Below, one piece after another: positions 8,182-17,547 of a stretch of 57,582 nucleotides of DNA. Origin of the DNA: Pirellulaceae bacterium (lineage in GTDB: Bacteria > Planctomycetota > Planctomycetia > Pirellulales > Pirellulaceae); the NCBI GenBank assembly GCA_030681235.1, contig JAUXWY010000374.1, positions 1-57,582 of the forward strand, given 5' to 3'. The notes under the pieces are model-generated. The model saw nothing but the letters and a program-made list of their open reading frames with translations. It did not search any database and was not told where the DNA came from. The translations under genes and the position numbers were made by a program. Numbering within the stretch: the first letter of the stretch is position 1; each line of letters opens with the position of its first letter.

Positions 8182-10023
8182 ATGCGCAAGACGGTTGGAT
8201 GGTTTTTAGGTTTAGGGTTGCTTTGGTGCGCTGGAGGCGTTGGCGGTGATTCGCTAAGTGCAAAGTTTCAGCAAGTTGATGAAACGATCCCCGCGTCTTT
8301 GGAAGGCTACGCGACCTATGCTGAAATGGATACTCGGCTGAAAACGCTCGCCGAATCGCCCTGGGCCGAGTTGAGCTCGTTGGGTGAGACGCAAGGCCAG
8401 CGGTCGCTTTGGCTGTTGAAAATCTCGTCGGACCCGCAAGCGACTCGGCCGGCGATTTTAGTCGTGGGCAATGTCCAGGCGTCCCACGTCGTGGGCCGCG
8501 AATTGGCTTTGAGAATGGCGGAGCGTTTGGTGAACGCGGGAGACTCTCCGGCGATCGAACAATTGCTGGCCAATTACACGGTGTACATAATCCCTTGTCC
8601 GAGTCCGGATGCCACGGAAAAGAATTTTACCAGTCCGGCGCGGGAGCGGAATGGCAACCTGACTCGTACGGATGATGATCGCGATTTTGAGACGGGCGAA
8701 GACCCACCGGTCGATCTCAATGGTGACGGATGGATTACGATGTTGCGAATCGCTGACGAATTCGGAACTCATCGCACCCATCCATCGGATCCGCGCGTGT
8801 TGATCCCGATCGACGGGAAGAAGAACGAAGTGGGCGGCTTTCGCTTGGAGGTTGAATCGCGGGATACCGATCAAGACAAGTCGTTTGGCGAAGATGCGAG
8901 TGATGGCGTTGACTTCAATCGCAACTTCACATTCAACTATCCGTACTTTGGCAAAGGCAGTGGACCGCATCAGGTGTCGGAGATCGAGACCCGAGCCGTG
9001 GCTGATTTCATGTTCGACCATCCGAACATCGCTGGTGTCTTGTGCTTCACGCCCGAAGATAACTTATTCAATACTGGGAAAGGTTCCGCCCAAACCGACA
9101 GTGCTCGGATCAAGACGAAGATCTTGACGGAAGATCAAGTTCCGATGGATCGCTTGGCGGAGGCGTTTCGCACAGCGCATGGCGGCAAGAACGCACCGGA
9201 GTCACCGACGGGGGCTGGCTCGTTTAGCGAGTGGTCGTATTTGCATTACGGACGATGGACCTTTGCATCCCGAGCTTGGTGGGTTCCCACGGCCGAAGCA
9301 CCGAAGGCGAGCGAGAAGTCAGCTGAAGCGGAGGTTGCTGAAGCGGCGTCTGCCGAGGACAAGACAGATGAAGGAATCGCTGAAGCAGCGCCTCCGCAAG
9401 AGCCGGCCAAACCAGCGACCGAGGTGAAGGCGGACGCGGGACTGGCTAAAGATGACAAACGAGGGGCGACGGAATTGAATGCTTTGGCTTGGTTCGAGAG
9501 TCAGGGGATCGACGCATTTGTACCATGGCAAATGATCGAGCACCCGGATCTGCCGGGCAAGCAAGTGGAAGTGGGCGGCTTCAAACCGTTCTATTTGTTG
9601 AACCCGCCGGCCGCACAGATCGAGCCGTTGGTTGAACCGCACCTTGGGCTCCTCAATGCCATGGTCGAGAATTGGCCGAAGTTGGCGGTCCGGGATTTGA
9701 AAGCCAAACGTCTGGGCCCGGGCCTGTACGACATCACTTGTCAAATCGTGAACACGGGAGGGCTGCCGACCATGCCGCAGATGGCGGCGGTCAACGGGCA
9801 GTGGCATCCGATTCAAGTTCAACTTCAGGGCTTGGGGGAAGTTCGCTGGATACAGGGCAGTCAGCGACAAGCGGTGGGGCGCTTGGCAGAAAATGGCGGT
9901 AAGACGGAAGTCCGCTGGGTTTTTCAAGTTTTGGAAGGTGACTCGGCCGAGCCCGCGCTGAAAATTCAGGCCGTCTCGCCGACTTTGCATTCGGTCGAAG
10001 TGGAGGTCGTCGTCGGCGACTGA
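8182..10023 (+). CDS. M14-family carboxypeptidase paralogue, apparently catalytically inactive
   Basis: 613 residues with a signal peptide (first ~22). The fold matches the gene immediately downstream: the paired blocks are GNVQASH against GGIHANE, VDLNGDGWIT against NDLNGDGHIT, GVDFNRNF against YDPNRDW, and GVLCFTPEDN against GAQTYHNTGG. By that alignment the zinc ligands His, Glu and His are Gln99, His102 and Thr290, and the catalytic Glu is Arg364 (TFASRAWW). The Asn-Arg substrate-binding pair (FNRN, residues 245-248) is kept. An Ala/Glu/Lys-rich insert spans about 371-425. Probably a secreted pseudoenzyme that binds peptide or partners its active neighbour; the role is inferred. Confidence 0.8.
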   Translation: MRKTVGWFLGLGLLWCAGGVGGDSLSAKFQQVDETIPASLEGYATYAEMDTRLKTLAESPWAELSSLGETQGQRSLWLLKISSDPQATRPAILVVGNVQASHVVGRELALRMAERLVNAGDSPAIEQLLANYTVYIIPCPSPDATEKNFTSPARERNGNLTRTDDDRDFETGEDPPVDLNGDGWITMLRIADEFGTHRTHPSDPRVLIPIDGKKNEVGGFRLEVESRDTDQDKSFGEDASDGVDFNRNFTFNYPYFGKGSGPHQVSEIETRAVADFMFDHPNIAGVLCFTPEDNLFNTGKGSAQTDSARIKTKILTEDQVPMDRLAEAFRTAHGGKNAPESPTGAGSFSEWSYLHYGRWTFASRAWWVPTAEAPKASEKSAEAEVAEAASAEDKTDEGIAEAAPPQEPAKPATEVKADAGLAKDDKRGATELNALAWFESQGIDAFVPWQMIEHPDLPGKQVEVGGFKPFYLLNPPAAQIEPLVEPHLGLLNAMVENWPKLAVRDLKAKRLGPGLYDITCQIVNTGGLPTMPQMAAVNGQWHPIQVQLQGLGEVRWIQGSQRQAVGRLAENGGKTEVRWVFQVLEGDSAEPALKIQAVSPTLHSVEVEVVVGD

Positions 10024-10110
10024 GACTCGATTGACGAATGACACATGACCCACACGACACACATGATTTGTAATTTCTCACCCATGCGACCACAAGCGAA
10101 AAGCGTTTCG

Positions 10111-11892
10111 ATGAAGACCTTGTTTCATAGTTTGATATTTTCGGCGGCACTGATCAGCTTCCCGGTAACGAAGGTTTCCGCCGTCGCTCCGCAGGCGGAC
10201 GTTCCAGCCCATCAAGTCTACAAAGCGGTTGGCGGTCCGACTCAACCGAAAGTCCCGGTCTATTGGAACCGGTATCACGACCATGCTGAGATCACCCAAA
10301 TGCTGCAGGACTTGGCGGCAGCCTATCCGCAGTTGTTCAAGATCGAGTCGGCCGGAAAGTCAACAGACGGTCGGGAAATGAGGGTGGCGACGATCACGAA
10401 TTTTGAAGTGGGCGATGCGTCGCGCAAGCCCGGCTTTTGGATCGACGGTGGCATTCACGCCAACGAGATCCAGGCGACCGAAGTGGCGCTGTACACGGCT
10501 TGGTTCTTGGCCGAGATGCATGGTGAAAACAAGTTCGTGCAGGAATTGCTGCGCGACCGCGTTTTTTATATTCTGTCCGACATGAGCCCTGATTCGCGGG
10601 AAGCCCATTTCTATGAGCCAAACTCGACCAATACTCCGCGAACGGGTCAACGTCCCGTGGACGACGATCGAGACGGACTGATCGACGAAGACCCGGCCAA
10701 TGATCTCAACGGCGACGGGCATATCACTCAAATGAGGATTCGCGACCCGAACGGCCAATTCAAGTCGCATCCCAAGTATCCGAACTTGATGGTCCGAGCC
10801 AATGTGGAAGTTGGAGAGAAGGGCGAATACACGTTGCTCGGGATGGAAGGCAGTGATCTGGATGGCGATGGACGGAGCAACGAGGACGGCGACGGTTCTT
10901 ACGATCCCAATCGCGATTGGCCGTGGAAATGGGAACCTCGTTATGTCCAGAACGGGGCCTTTCGCTATCCGTTTTCCTTGATTGAAAACCGGAACATGGC
11001 CGAGTTCGTCAAGCAACGTCCAAATATCGCTGGGGCTCAAACCTATCACAACACGGGCGGCATGTTGTTGCGCGGGCCGGGTTCAAAGCAAGACGCTTAC
11101 GAAGCGGGCGATTTGCAAGTTTATGATCAGATTGGTAAAGTCGGCGAACGCATGTTGCCCAAGTACCGCTACATGAATGTGGCCAACGACTTGTACGAAG
11201 TATGGGGTGGCGAGATCGATTGGTTTCATCAGATGTTGGGCGTGTTCACGTTCACCAACGAATTGTTCACTCAGTACAACTACTTTCACGATGCGGTGGG
11301 TGGTGGGGGCGAGCAGTCTTACGAGTTCGATAAGTTGTTGCTGTTTGGCGACGGTTTGGTCAATTGGCAAGAAGTCGATCATCCGGTCTATGGCAAAGTG
11401 GAAGTGGGCGGGCTGAAGAAGAACTGGGGGCGACAACCGCCCGGATTTATGTTGCAAGAGGAGTGCCATCGCAACATGGCATTTACCTTGTACCATGCCG
11501 ATCAAATGCCATTGGTTCGAATCAAGGAAGTGACCTCCAAGTCACTAGGGAATGGCCTGACCGAAGTGACCGCGATTGTGGAGAACACAAAGTTGACTCC
11601 GACGCACTCGGCGATGGATCGCAAGCAAAAAATCACGCGACCGAATTTGGTTTCGTTCAAAGCGGATGGTGTACAAGTGATCATGGGCCAGTACGGGAAT
11701 GACTTCTTGATGCGAAACGCGACGATTCAAGATCGCAACCCGGACGTCATCAAATTGCCGGTGGTCGGTGGTCAGAGTTTGGTTTACGTGCGCTGGATTG
11801 TCACTGGAACCGGGCAGGGCGAGATTGTTTTGGATACAATCAAGGGCGGGCAGGCCAGTGCCACAGTATCCGTCGCGAATCCAACACCCTAA
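10111..11892 (+). CDS. Secreted M14-family zinc carboxypeptidase
   Basis: 593 residues from the ATG at 10111, giving the signal peptide MKTLFHSLIFSAALISF; ATGs at 10045 and 10084 are alternatives. Zinc ligands are seen as H116-x-x-E119 in GGIHANEIQATE and His313 in TYHNTGG; Glu384 in TFTNELF is the likely catalytic glutamate and NRDW near 267 the substrate-binding Asn-Arg. Two DxNGDG/DxDGDG loops (about 198-206 and 249-262) look like calcium sites. It lies 87 bases after its inactive paralogue on the same strand. M14 enzymes remove C-terminal residues from peptides, here outside the cytoplasmic membrane. Confidence 0.88.
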   Translation: MKTLFHSLIFSAALISFPVTKVSAVAPQADVPAHQVYKAVGGPTQPKVPVYWNRYHDHAEITQMLQDLAAAYPQLFKIESAGKSTDGREMRVATITNFEVGDASRKPGFWIDGGIHANEIQATEVALYTAWFLAEMHGENKFVQELLRDRVFYILSDMSPDSREAHFYEPNSTNTPRTGQRPVDDDRDGLIDEDPANDLNGDGHITQMRIRDPNGQFKSHPKYPNLMVRANVEVGEKGEYTLLGMEGSDLDGDGRSNEDGDGSYDPNRDWPWKWEPRYVQNGAFRYPFSLIENRNMAEFVKQRPNIAGAQTYHNTGGMLLRGPGSKQDAYEAGDLQVYDQIGKVGERMLPKYRYMNVANDLYEVWGGEIDWFHQMLGVFTFTNELFTQYNYFHDAVGGGGEQSYEFDKLLLFGDGLVNWQEVDHPVYGKVEVGGLKKNWGRQPPGFMLQEECHRNMAFTLYHADQMPLVRIKEVTSKSLGNGLTEVTAIVENTKLTPTHSAMDRKQKITRPNLVSFKADGVQVIMGQYGNDFLMRNATIQDRNPDVIKLPVVGGQSLVYVRWIVTGTGQGEIVLDTIKGGQASATVSVANPTP

Positions 11893-11950
11893 AGCGGTGC
11901 TCGCGGATCCTCGCGGGTGACTCAACGGTGTTTTTGTGCTCGGATGGAGC

Positions 11951-11956
11951 TATAAT
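11951..11956 (+). promoter_or_regulatory. Possible -10 box of the Uma2 gene
   Basis: Exact TATAAT 58 bases before the Uma2 ATG at 12014, in the context GAGCTATAATG. The DUF4058 gene at 235 has a similar CTATAAT. No clear -35 is seen. Confidence 0.3.
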
Positions 11957-12013
11957 GCAGTTGGGCGGTTCGGCAATCGTACGGACGGAGTCGCGTGGAC
12001 TGAAGGTGTGACG

Positions 12014-12772
12014 ATGAATCTCGTTAAACTGAAGACCGTGGAATATCCAGAGTCGGACGGGCAACCCATGGGAGAAACGGACGAGCACCGCGATGCCATG
12101 ATTCGGATTATCGAATTATTGAAACGGCATTTTAGGAACCAAATGGTCTATGTCAGCGGTGACCTGTTGGTGTACTACGAACAAGGCGACCCGTCGAAGT
12201 TCATCGTTCCTGACGCCTTTATCGCCAAAGGGGTGGAACAGAAGCGGCGTCGAATTTACCGGCTGTGGCACGAAGGCGTTGTGCCGCAATTGGTCATCGA
12301 AACGACTTCGAAGTCGACGCGGGCTCGGGATACCAAAGACAAACCTGAATTGTTTGCCAAGTTAGGTATCCACGAGTATTTCTTGCACGATCCGACGGGC
12401 GAGTACTTGGAGCCTTCGTTGCAAGGTTACCGATTGATAAATGGCGCGTACCAACAGATCGATCCCGATTCTCAAGGTGGCCTGTTCAGTGAGGAATTGG
12501 GCTTGATTTTGCGAGTGACCGATGGCGACTTGAACCTATTTGATCCCAACTCCGGCAAGCGACTTTTAACAAACGCCGAAACAGCGAAAGCGGAAGCTGC
12601 GGCTCGCAAGCAAGCCGTCGCGGAACGCAAGCAAGCCGTTGCGGAATGCAAGCAGGCAGTGGCCGCTCTCAATGAAGAGTCCAAGGCTAGGCAGCGAGCC
12701 GAAGCGGAGAAGCAAGCCGCCGAGGTGGAGATCGAGCGGCTTCGATCCGAACTTAAAAAGTACAGGTCATAG
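12014..12772 (+). CDS. Uma2 family (putative restriction endonuclease fold) protein
   Basis: 252 residues from the ATG at 12014; the frame is open from 11936 but the earlier part is not family-like. The core shows FIVPDAFIAKG, PQLVIETTSKSTRARD, and the helix KPELFAKLGIHEYFLHDP, the PD-(D/E)xK-like set of Uma2/DUF820. The C-terminus is a coiled coil containing three near-identical seven-residue repeats (KQAVAER, KQAVAEC, KQAVAAL), encoded by a 21-bp tandem repeat near 12607-12669. The biological role of Uma2 proteins is not settled. An M14 tail fragment begins at its stop codon. Confidence 0.85.
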   Translation: MNLVKLKTVEYPESDGQPMGETDEHRDAMIRIIELLKRHFRNQMVYVSGDLLVYYEQGDPSKFIVPDAFIAKGVEQKRRRIYRLWHEGVVPQLVIETTSKSTRARDTKDKPELFAKLGIHEYFLHDPTGEYLEPSLQGYRLINGAYQQIDPDSQGGLFSEELGLILRVTDGDLNLFDPNSGKRLLTNAETAKAEAAARKQAVAERKQAVAECKQAVAALNEESKARQRAEAEKQAAEVEIERLRSELKKYRS

Positions 12773-12848
12773 CTTGGTTCATGTGCGTTGGACCATGAGC
12801 GGAGCAGGGCAGGGCGAAGTTGTTCTGGATCCGATCAAGGGCGGGCAG
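12771..12848 (+). pseudogene. M14 carboxypeptidase C-terminal fragment
   Basis: The 78 bases here align without gaps to 11776-11853, the 3' end of the active M14 gene; I count 61 identical bases. In frame they read SLVHVRWTMSGAGQGEVVLD, matching SLVYVRWIVTGTGQGEIVLD. The rest of the gene is absent. It abuts the Uma2 stop codon exactly, marking a duplication or deletion breakpoint. Confidence 0.8.
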
Positions 12849-12857
12849 TGCCTGCCT

Positions 12858-14738
12858 TTACAGTGGGAGTGGTGCCTTGGTCGAGTTGGTTGATTTTCGG
12901 CGCACGAGCGAAATGATCGTGTATTTAGGCTGAGGCGGTTTTCGAAGTTCGCCCGAAACGATTTGTAGTTGGCGTTTTGTGTCCATGACAAATAACGGCT
13001 GGGCATCGGGACCATGAGCGGAGCGGAATTGTTCCCAACCAAATTCCTGGGTCAGCGTTGTCGCGCGGAATTCGTAGCCATCGCTCAGTTTGGCTTTGAT
13101 CGATTGAGCGTTGAGGCTGCCGTCGAAGAGTACTCGACCAGGTAGATGCATCCGGATCGTGGTTCGGTTCCCGGCTTCTTTTGTATTCAAGGGCAATTGG
13201 AAAACATTGGCACGCCCGAATTGATGGGCATACTCGGAACAGGCCAATAAATTGACTTCGTCGTTGCTGGTGAGGGCCAGGAGGCGTCCCGCACCGCTCA
13301 AATCAGCTTGCTCGTGGATCGTGTCCGACAGAATGCTGGCGCAGGAGGCTCGGAGGCCAAGCATTCGAGAGGCTGAAATGTTGCGGTAGTTGGTGTCGAC
13401 CAAGATCAGTGGCACTCCTTGCTTGTGCAGGACTGATGCGAGTTCACGTACCCAGGGCTCCCCACCGGCGATGACGAGTCCTTGCGGGTCGGCGTTCGAA
13501 AGTCTCAGCCGTTTGGCCAACGGCGCGGCCGTGAGACCGTAAAAAGTGACGGTCCCAATGATCACGAGAAATGTGATCGACACGAGTTGACCGGCCTGAT
13601 CCGCGTAGATCTCTAAGTTGGGCTCAGCGGACGATAAAGCTTGTAACTTCAGGGCAAAGAGGCTGGCGATGGCCGCGGCCACGATCCCGCGTGGTGCTAA
13701 AAAACTCAGGAACAATCGTTCGTTCCAGGTGGTGTTGGTTCGCCACAGTCCGATCAGGATACTGGCGGGACGAATGACGGCGATTAGCAATACCAAAAAC
13801 GCCAGCCCGCGCCAGCCGAGAGCCAGGATCTGAGAGACATCTAGTCGGGAGCCGAGGACAATAAACAAACACGAGATAAGTAGCACTCCAAGATGTTCTT
13901 TAAATTCGATAATGTGTCGTACGGAGACCAGGCGTTGATTCGCCATCGCAATTCCCAAAACGGTCACCGTGATCAAGCCAGATTCGTGCCGCAACCAATG
14001 CGAAATCGCAAACGTCGCCATCACGACGGCTAGAATTAGGATGGCGTGCAGATAGTCGGGGACCCAATACCAGGCTAGGACAAAGGTCAAGACAGCGGCG
14101 GCCAATAGTCCGATGATCAAGCCGACCGCGCATGTGGCCACCAGAGTCCATACGGCGGTGGCAATGGGGTATTCTCCGCTACTAGCCAACCGCATTTGTT
14201 CCAAGACCAAGACGGCCAGAACCGCACCGATGGGATCGACGACGATCCCTTCCCACTTGACCATGGATGCCACTTTGGGGATCGGGCGAATATTGCGGAG
14301 CAGTGGCGCGACGACGGTCGGCCCAGTGACCACGAAAATGGCGCCCAACAAAGCGGCCAGATGCAAGTGCAACCCGAGGACCCAATACAAAGCGGCGGTC
14401 GTCAAGCCCCAGCTCAAGAGCACGCAGACCGTCGTCAGTCGTAAAACGGAGCCGCCGGCTTCCTGCAACTCACTAATCTTGAGCGACATTCCCCCTTCAA
14501 ACATGATCACCGCCACGCTGAGCGCGATGATTGGAAACAAGAGTTGGGCCGGAACCGATGGATCTTGCACCCCAGTCACTGCCAGGAGGGTCTGATCGAT
14601 GCTGACCCATTGGCCTAGCCCCAAGCCCATCAGCAGCAAAAACACAATGGCGGGAACTTTAAAACGCCATGCCAGCCATTGGCTCACAATACCGAGGAGG
14701 GGTATGAGCCCAATCAATAAAAACAGTTGCTGGTTCAT
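12858..14738 (-). CDS. Cation/proton antiporter with TrkA-N-like C-terminal domain
   Basis: 626 residues from the ATG at 14738 (MNQQLFLLIGL). The open frame extends to 15410 only as the antisense shadow of glgC. About twelve membrane segments occupy residues 1-400, with VVTGPTVVAPLLRN (near 137-149) and WEGIVVDPIGAVLAVL (near 162-177) as the ion-exchange motifs typical of CPA1/NhaP-like proteins. Residues ~430 on form a Rossmann-like regulatory domain (LVIAGGEPWVRELASVL, ILVDTNY, LLALTSNDEVNLLA), similar to TrkA-N. It should exchange Na+ or K+ for protons across the cytoplasmic membrane, possibly nucleotide-gated. It is divergent from glgC with 111 bases between. Confidence 0.85.
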   Translation of the reverse strand: MNQQLFLLIGLIPLLGIVSQWLAWRFKVPAIVFLLLMGLGLGQWVSIDQTLLAVTGVQDPSVPAQLLFPIIALSVAVIMFEGGMSLKISELQEAGGSVLRLTTVCVLLSWGLTTAALYWVLGLHLHLAALLGAIFVVTGPTVVAPLLRNIRPIPKVASMVKWEGIVVDPIGAVLAVLVLEQMRLASSGEYPIATAVWTLVATCAVGLIIGLLAAAVLTFVLAWYWVPDYLHAILILAVVMATFAISHWLRHESGLITVTVLGIAMANQRLVSVRHIIEFKEHLGVLLISCLFIVLGSRLDVSQILALGWRGLAFLVLLIAVIRPASILIGLWRTNTTWNERLFLSFLAPRGIVAAAIASLFALKLQALSSAEPNLEIYADQAGQLVSITFLVIIGTVTFYGLTAAPLAKRLRLSNADPQGLVIAGGEPWVRELASVLHKQGVPLILVDTNYRNISASRMLGLRASCASILSDTIHEQADLSGAGRLLALTSNDEVNLLACSEYAHQFGRANVFQLPLNTKEAGNRTTIRMHLPGRVLFDGSLNAQSIKAKLSDGYEFRATTLTQEFGWEQFRSAHGPDAQPLFVMDTKRQLQIVSGELRKPPQPKYTIISLVRRKSTNSTKAPLPL

Positions 14739-14849
14739 CCGTCTGGCTCTCCCGACTTGATTTTTGACCTTGCTCCCAGTAACTTCGACGGGTGGGCGTT
14801 GAAGGAATAGACGGTAGACCAATCGGCCATCATTGTATAGGGTGTCGGT

Positions 14850-16145
14850 ATGCGAAACATCGTGGCGTTGATTCTGGGCGGTGGCCGAGGGACTCGGTTG
14901 GCACCATTGACTTCCATCCGAGCCAAGCCTGCGGTGCCGTTGGCGGGCAAGTACCGTTTGATCGACATTCCGATCTCGAATTGCATCAACAGCGAAATCA
15001 CAAAAATCTACGTGCTGACCCAGTTTTTGTCGGTCAGTCTGCATAGCCACATTCGACGCACCTATTCGTTTGACCAGTACAGCGGCGGGTTTGTCGAGTT
15101 GTTGGCGGCTCAAGAGACTGGCAACGAAGGCACGGATTGGTATCAAGGAACCGCCGACGCGGTGCGGAAAAACCTCCGATACATGGAACAGCAGGGGATC
15201 GACTATGTGGCGATTCTGAGCGGCGATCAACTGTATCGCATGGACTATCGCGATATGTTGGAAACGCATATCAAAAACAAGGCGGATGTGACGATCGCTG
15301 GGCGACCCGTGGACCGCGAAGCGGCTCGGGGTTTCGGCATCATGCGGATCGATGCGACTGGCCGGGTCGTCGGTTTTCTGGAAAAGCCAAAAACCGAAGA
15401 AGAAATTCAAATGGTGCGAATGGATCCTGAGTGGTTGGATAAACAGGGGATCAAGTCGATGGGGCGAGATTGTCTGGCGAGTATGGGGATTTATATTTTT
15501 AATCGCCAGACACTGTTGGACGTCTTGACGAAGACCAACTACGCGGACTTTGGCAAAGAGGTCTTTCCGGCGGCGATTCGTTCACGGAAAGTGCAGGTCC
15601 ATGTATTCGACGACTATTGGGAAGACATCGGAACGATTCGTTCGTTTTATGAAGCGAATCTGGAACTGTGTCGTCCGGATTCGCCCTTCGATTTGGTGTC
15701 GCCCAACACGCCGGTTTACTCGAGAGCCAGATACCTTCCGCCGACAACCCTGCGCGACGCGTCCGTCCGCCACAGTCTGATCGCCGATGGTTGCCAAATT
15801 GGAGATGGCGCGGTGATCGAAAACAGTATCATCGGACTGCGGTCGGTGATTGGCGACAACGTGACGATCAAGAATTCGATCATCATGGGTGCTGATTTTT
15901 ATGCGGGAAGCATCAAGGCTGGGGACGAGCCTGGTCAAGTACCTTTAGGGATCGGCAACGGCAGTTTCATTCAAGGGACGATCGTGGACAAAAATTGCCG
16001 AATTGGACAAAACGTCAAGATCGATGTCTCGCCCGACAGCGCCGACACCGACATCGATCATTCGCAGTTTGTAATCCGCGATGGCGTGGCGATTGTGGTC
16101 AAAGACGCGAATTTGCCGGACGGTTGGGAATTGGTTCGAAAATAA
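14850..16145 (+). CDS. glgC: Glucose-1-phosphate adenylyltransferase
   Basis: 431 residues, a normal length. The nucleotide-binding loop ILGGGRGTRLAPLT is at residues 8-21, followed by KPAVPLAGKYRLIDIPISN, LSGDQLYRMDY and VVGFLEKPKT. The C-terminal third is a left-handed beta-helix with hexapeptide-like repeats (GAVIENSIIG, GDNVTIKNSII). It makes ADP-glucose from glucose-1-phosphate and ATP, the committed step of bacterial glycogen synthesis. No other glycogen genes are nearby. Confidence 0.95.
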   Translation: MRNIVALILGGGRGTRLAPLTSIRAKPAVPLAGKYRLIDIPISNCINSEITKIYVLTQFLSVSLHSHIRRTYSFDQYSGGFVELLAAQETGNEGTDWYQGTADAVRKNLRYMEQQGIDYVAILSGDQLYRMDYRDMLETHIKNKADVTIAGRPVDREAARGFGIMRIDATGRVVGFLEKPKTEEEIQMVRMDPEWLDKQGIKSMGRDCLASMGIYIFNRQTLLDVLTKTNYADFGKEVFPAAIRSRKVQVHVFDDYWEDIGTIRSFYEANLELCRPDSPFDLVSPNTPVYSRARYLPPTTLRDASVRHSLIADGCQIGDGAVIENSIIGLRSVIGDNVTIKNSIIMGADFYAGSIKAGDEPGQVPLGIGNGSFIQGTIVDKNCRIGQNVKIDVSPDSADTDIDHSQFVIRDGVAIVVKDANLPDGWELVRK

Positions 16146-16149
16146 AGCG

Positions 16150-17541
16150 TCAGGGCAAGATTTCTTGAACGACTCGGCCGTGGACATCGGTCAAACGAAA
16201 GTCGCGGCCCGCGTGTTTGTAGGTCAGTTCCAAATGGTTGAGGCCCAATTGGTGGAGGAGTGTGGCGTGCAGGTCGTGCATGTGAATGCGGCCTTGAATG
16301 CCCTGAAAGCCAAACTCGTCGGTCTCGCCATAAGCAAAGCCTGGCTTGAATCCACCACCGGCCACCCACATCGTAAATCCGTTGGGGTTATGGTCACGGC
16401 CGGTGCCGTTGTTTTCCGAATAAGGCGTGCGCCCAAATTCGCTGCCCCACCACACGATGGTATCTTCCAACAATCCGCGTTGTTTGAGATCTGCCAATAG
16501 TGCGGCGATCGGCTGATCGACAGCTGCCGCATGTTCGGCGTGTTTCGGAAGATTCGAATGTTGATCCCAGGCGGGATTGGCTGAGTTGTCGCCATAGTTG
16601 ACTTGAATAAAACGCACGCCCGCTTCACACAATCGCCGCGCCAACAAACAACGGCGACCGTAAGACCGAGTCTGTGGTTGATCCAGTCCGTAAGCCTGAT
16701 GAGTTTCTGCCGTTTCGTTGGTCAGATCCAGTACTTCTGGAGCGACTGCCTGCATTCGCCACGCCAGTTCATGTGATTCCAGCACGCCATTCAATTCATC
16801 GGAAGCACCTAGCTTCGCAGCTTGGTGTTGATTGACTTGACGAAGTAGTTCACGCCGCGCCATTTCTCGTTCATTCGAAAAAGGCGACTGCAACGCAGCT
16901 ATCTCTAAAAGTTCAGTGCTGGGAGAACCAATCGGCGAGCCTTGGCAATTCGTGGGTAAGAAAGCACTGCCGAAATTTCGAACGCCTCCGTTGCCCAATG
17001 ACGGGGCAATCGAGACAAACCCCGGCAGATTTTGGTTTTCAGCCCCCAGGCCATACAACACCCACGAACCAAACGAAGGACGAGCCTCTTGCATGGCACC
17101 ACAGTGCAAGAACAGGGTCGCCGGGCCATGAGCCACTCCATTGGTGTGCATCGCATGAAGAAAACAAAGGTCGTCGACGTGTTTCGCCATGTGGGGAAAC
17201 AATTCGGAAACCCAGCGGCTGGATTGCCCATGCTGAGAAAAGCTCCAAGGCGTTGGCAACAAAGTTTGTTCCGTGTTTCGGCCGACTTTGGCCAATTGCC
17301 TCGCGTCCGCAAAGGTCAAGACTTCGCCGGCTCGTTGATTGATCAAGGGTTTGTAATCGAACGAGTCAACTTGACTCACTCCGCCTTGCATGAACAAAAA
17401 AATGATACGTTTGGCGGTTGGCAGACGTGGCGTCGAAGTACCTGCTAACGATGGAGTGGCCAATAGGCTTTGTAGCGCCAACGCGCCAAAACCGCAGGCA
17501 GATCCTTGCAGCCAACGTCGTCGTCCCAGTGTCGAGGCCAT
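16150..17541 (-). CDS. DUF1501 protein, Tat-exported
   Basis: 463 residues beginning with a twin-arginine leader (GRRRWLQGSACGFGALALQS). KRIIFLFMQGGVSQVDSFDYKP and HAMHTNGVAHGPATLFLHCG are DUF1501 hallmarks, as are FGRTPYSENNGTGRDHNPNG and the C-terminal IHMHDLHATLLHQLG. DUF1501 belongs to the alkaline-phosphatase/sulfatase superfamily by fold, and in planctomycetes is nearly always encoded next to a PSCyt1/DUF1549 gene, as here (6-base gap). The stop lies 4 bases from the convergent glgC stop. Confidence 0.92.
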   Translation of the reverse strand: MASTLGRRRWLQGSACGFGALALQSLLATPSLAGTSTPRLPTAKRIIFLFMQGGVSQVDSFDYKPLINQRAGEVLTFADARQLAKVGRNTEQTLLPTPWSFSQHGQSSRWVSELFPHMAKHVDDLCFLHAMHTNGVAHGPATLFLHCGAMQEARPSFGSWVLYGLGAENQNLPGFVSIAPSLGNGGVRNFGSAFLPTNCQGSPIGSPSTELLEIAALQSPFSNEREMARRELLRQVNQHQAAKLGASDELNGVLESHELAWRMQAVAPEVLDLTNETAETHQAYGLDQPQTRSYGRRCLLARRLCEAGVRFIQVNYGDNSANPAWDQHSNLPKHAEHAAAVDQPIAALLADLKQRGLLEDTIVWWGSEFGRTPYSENNGTGRDHNPNGFTMWVAGGGFKPGFAYGETDEFGFQGIQGRIHMHDLHATLLHQLGLNHLELTYKHAGRDFRLTDVHGRVVQEILP

Positions 17542-17547
17542 GAGTCG

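Noticed and set aside
12639-12893. 84-residue frame across the Uma2 end and M14 fragment
   Set aside because: Its first half is a shadow of Uma2; only the M14-like tail is meaningful and is listed as a fragment.
14739-15410. N-terminal extension of the antiporter frame
   Set aside because: Antisense shadow of glgC; the ATG at 14738 begins the first membrane helix.
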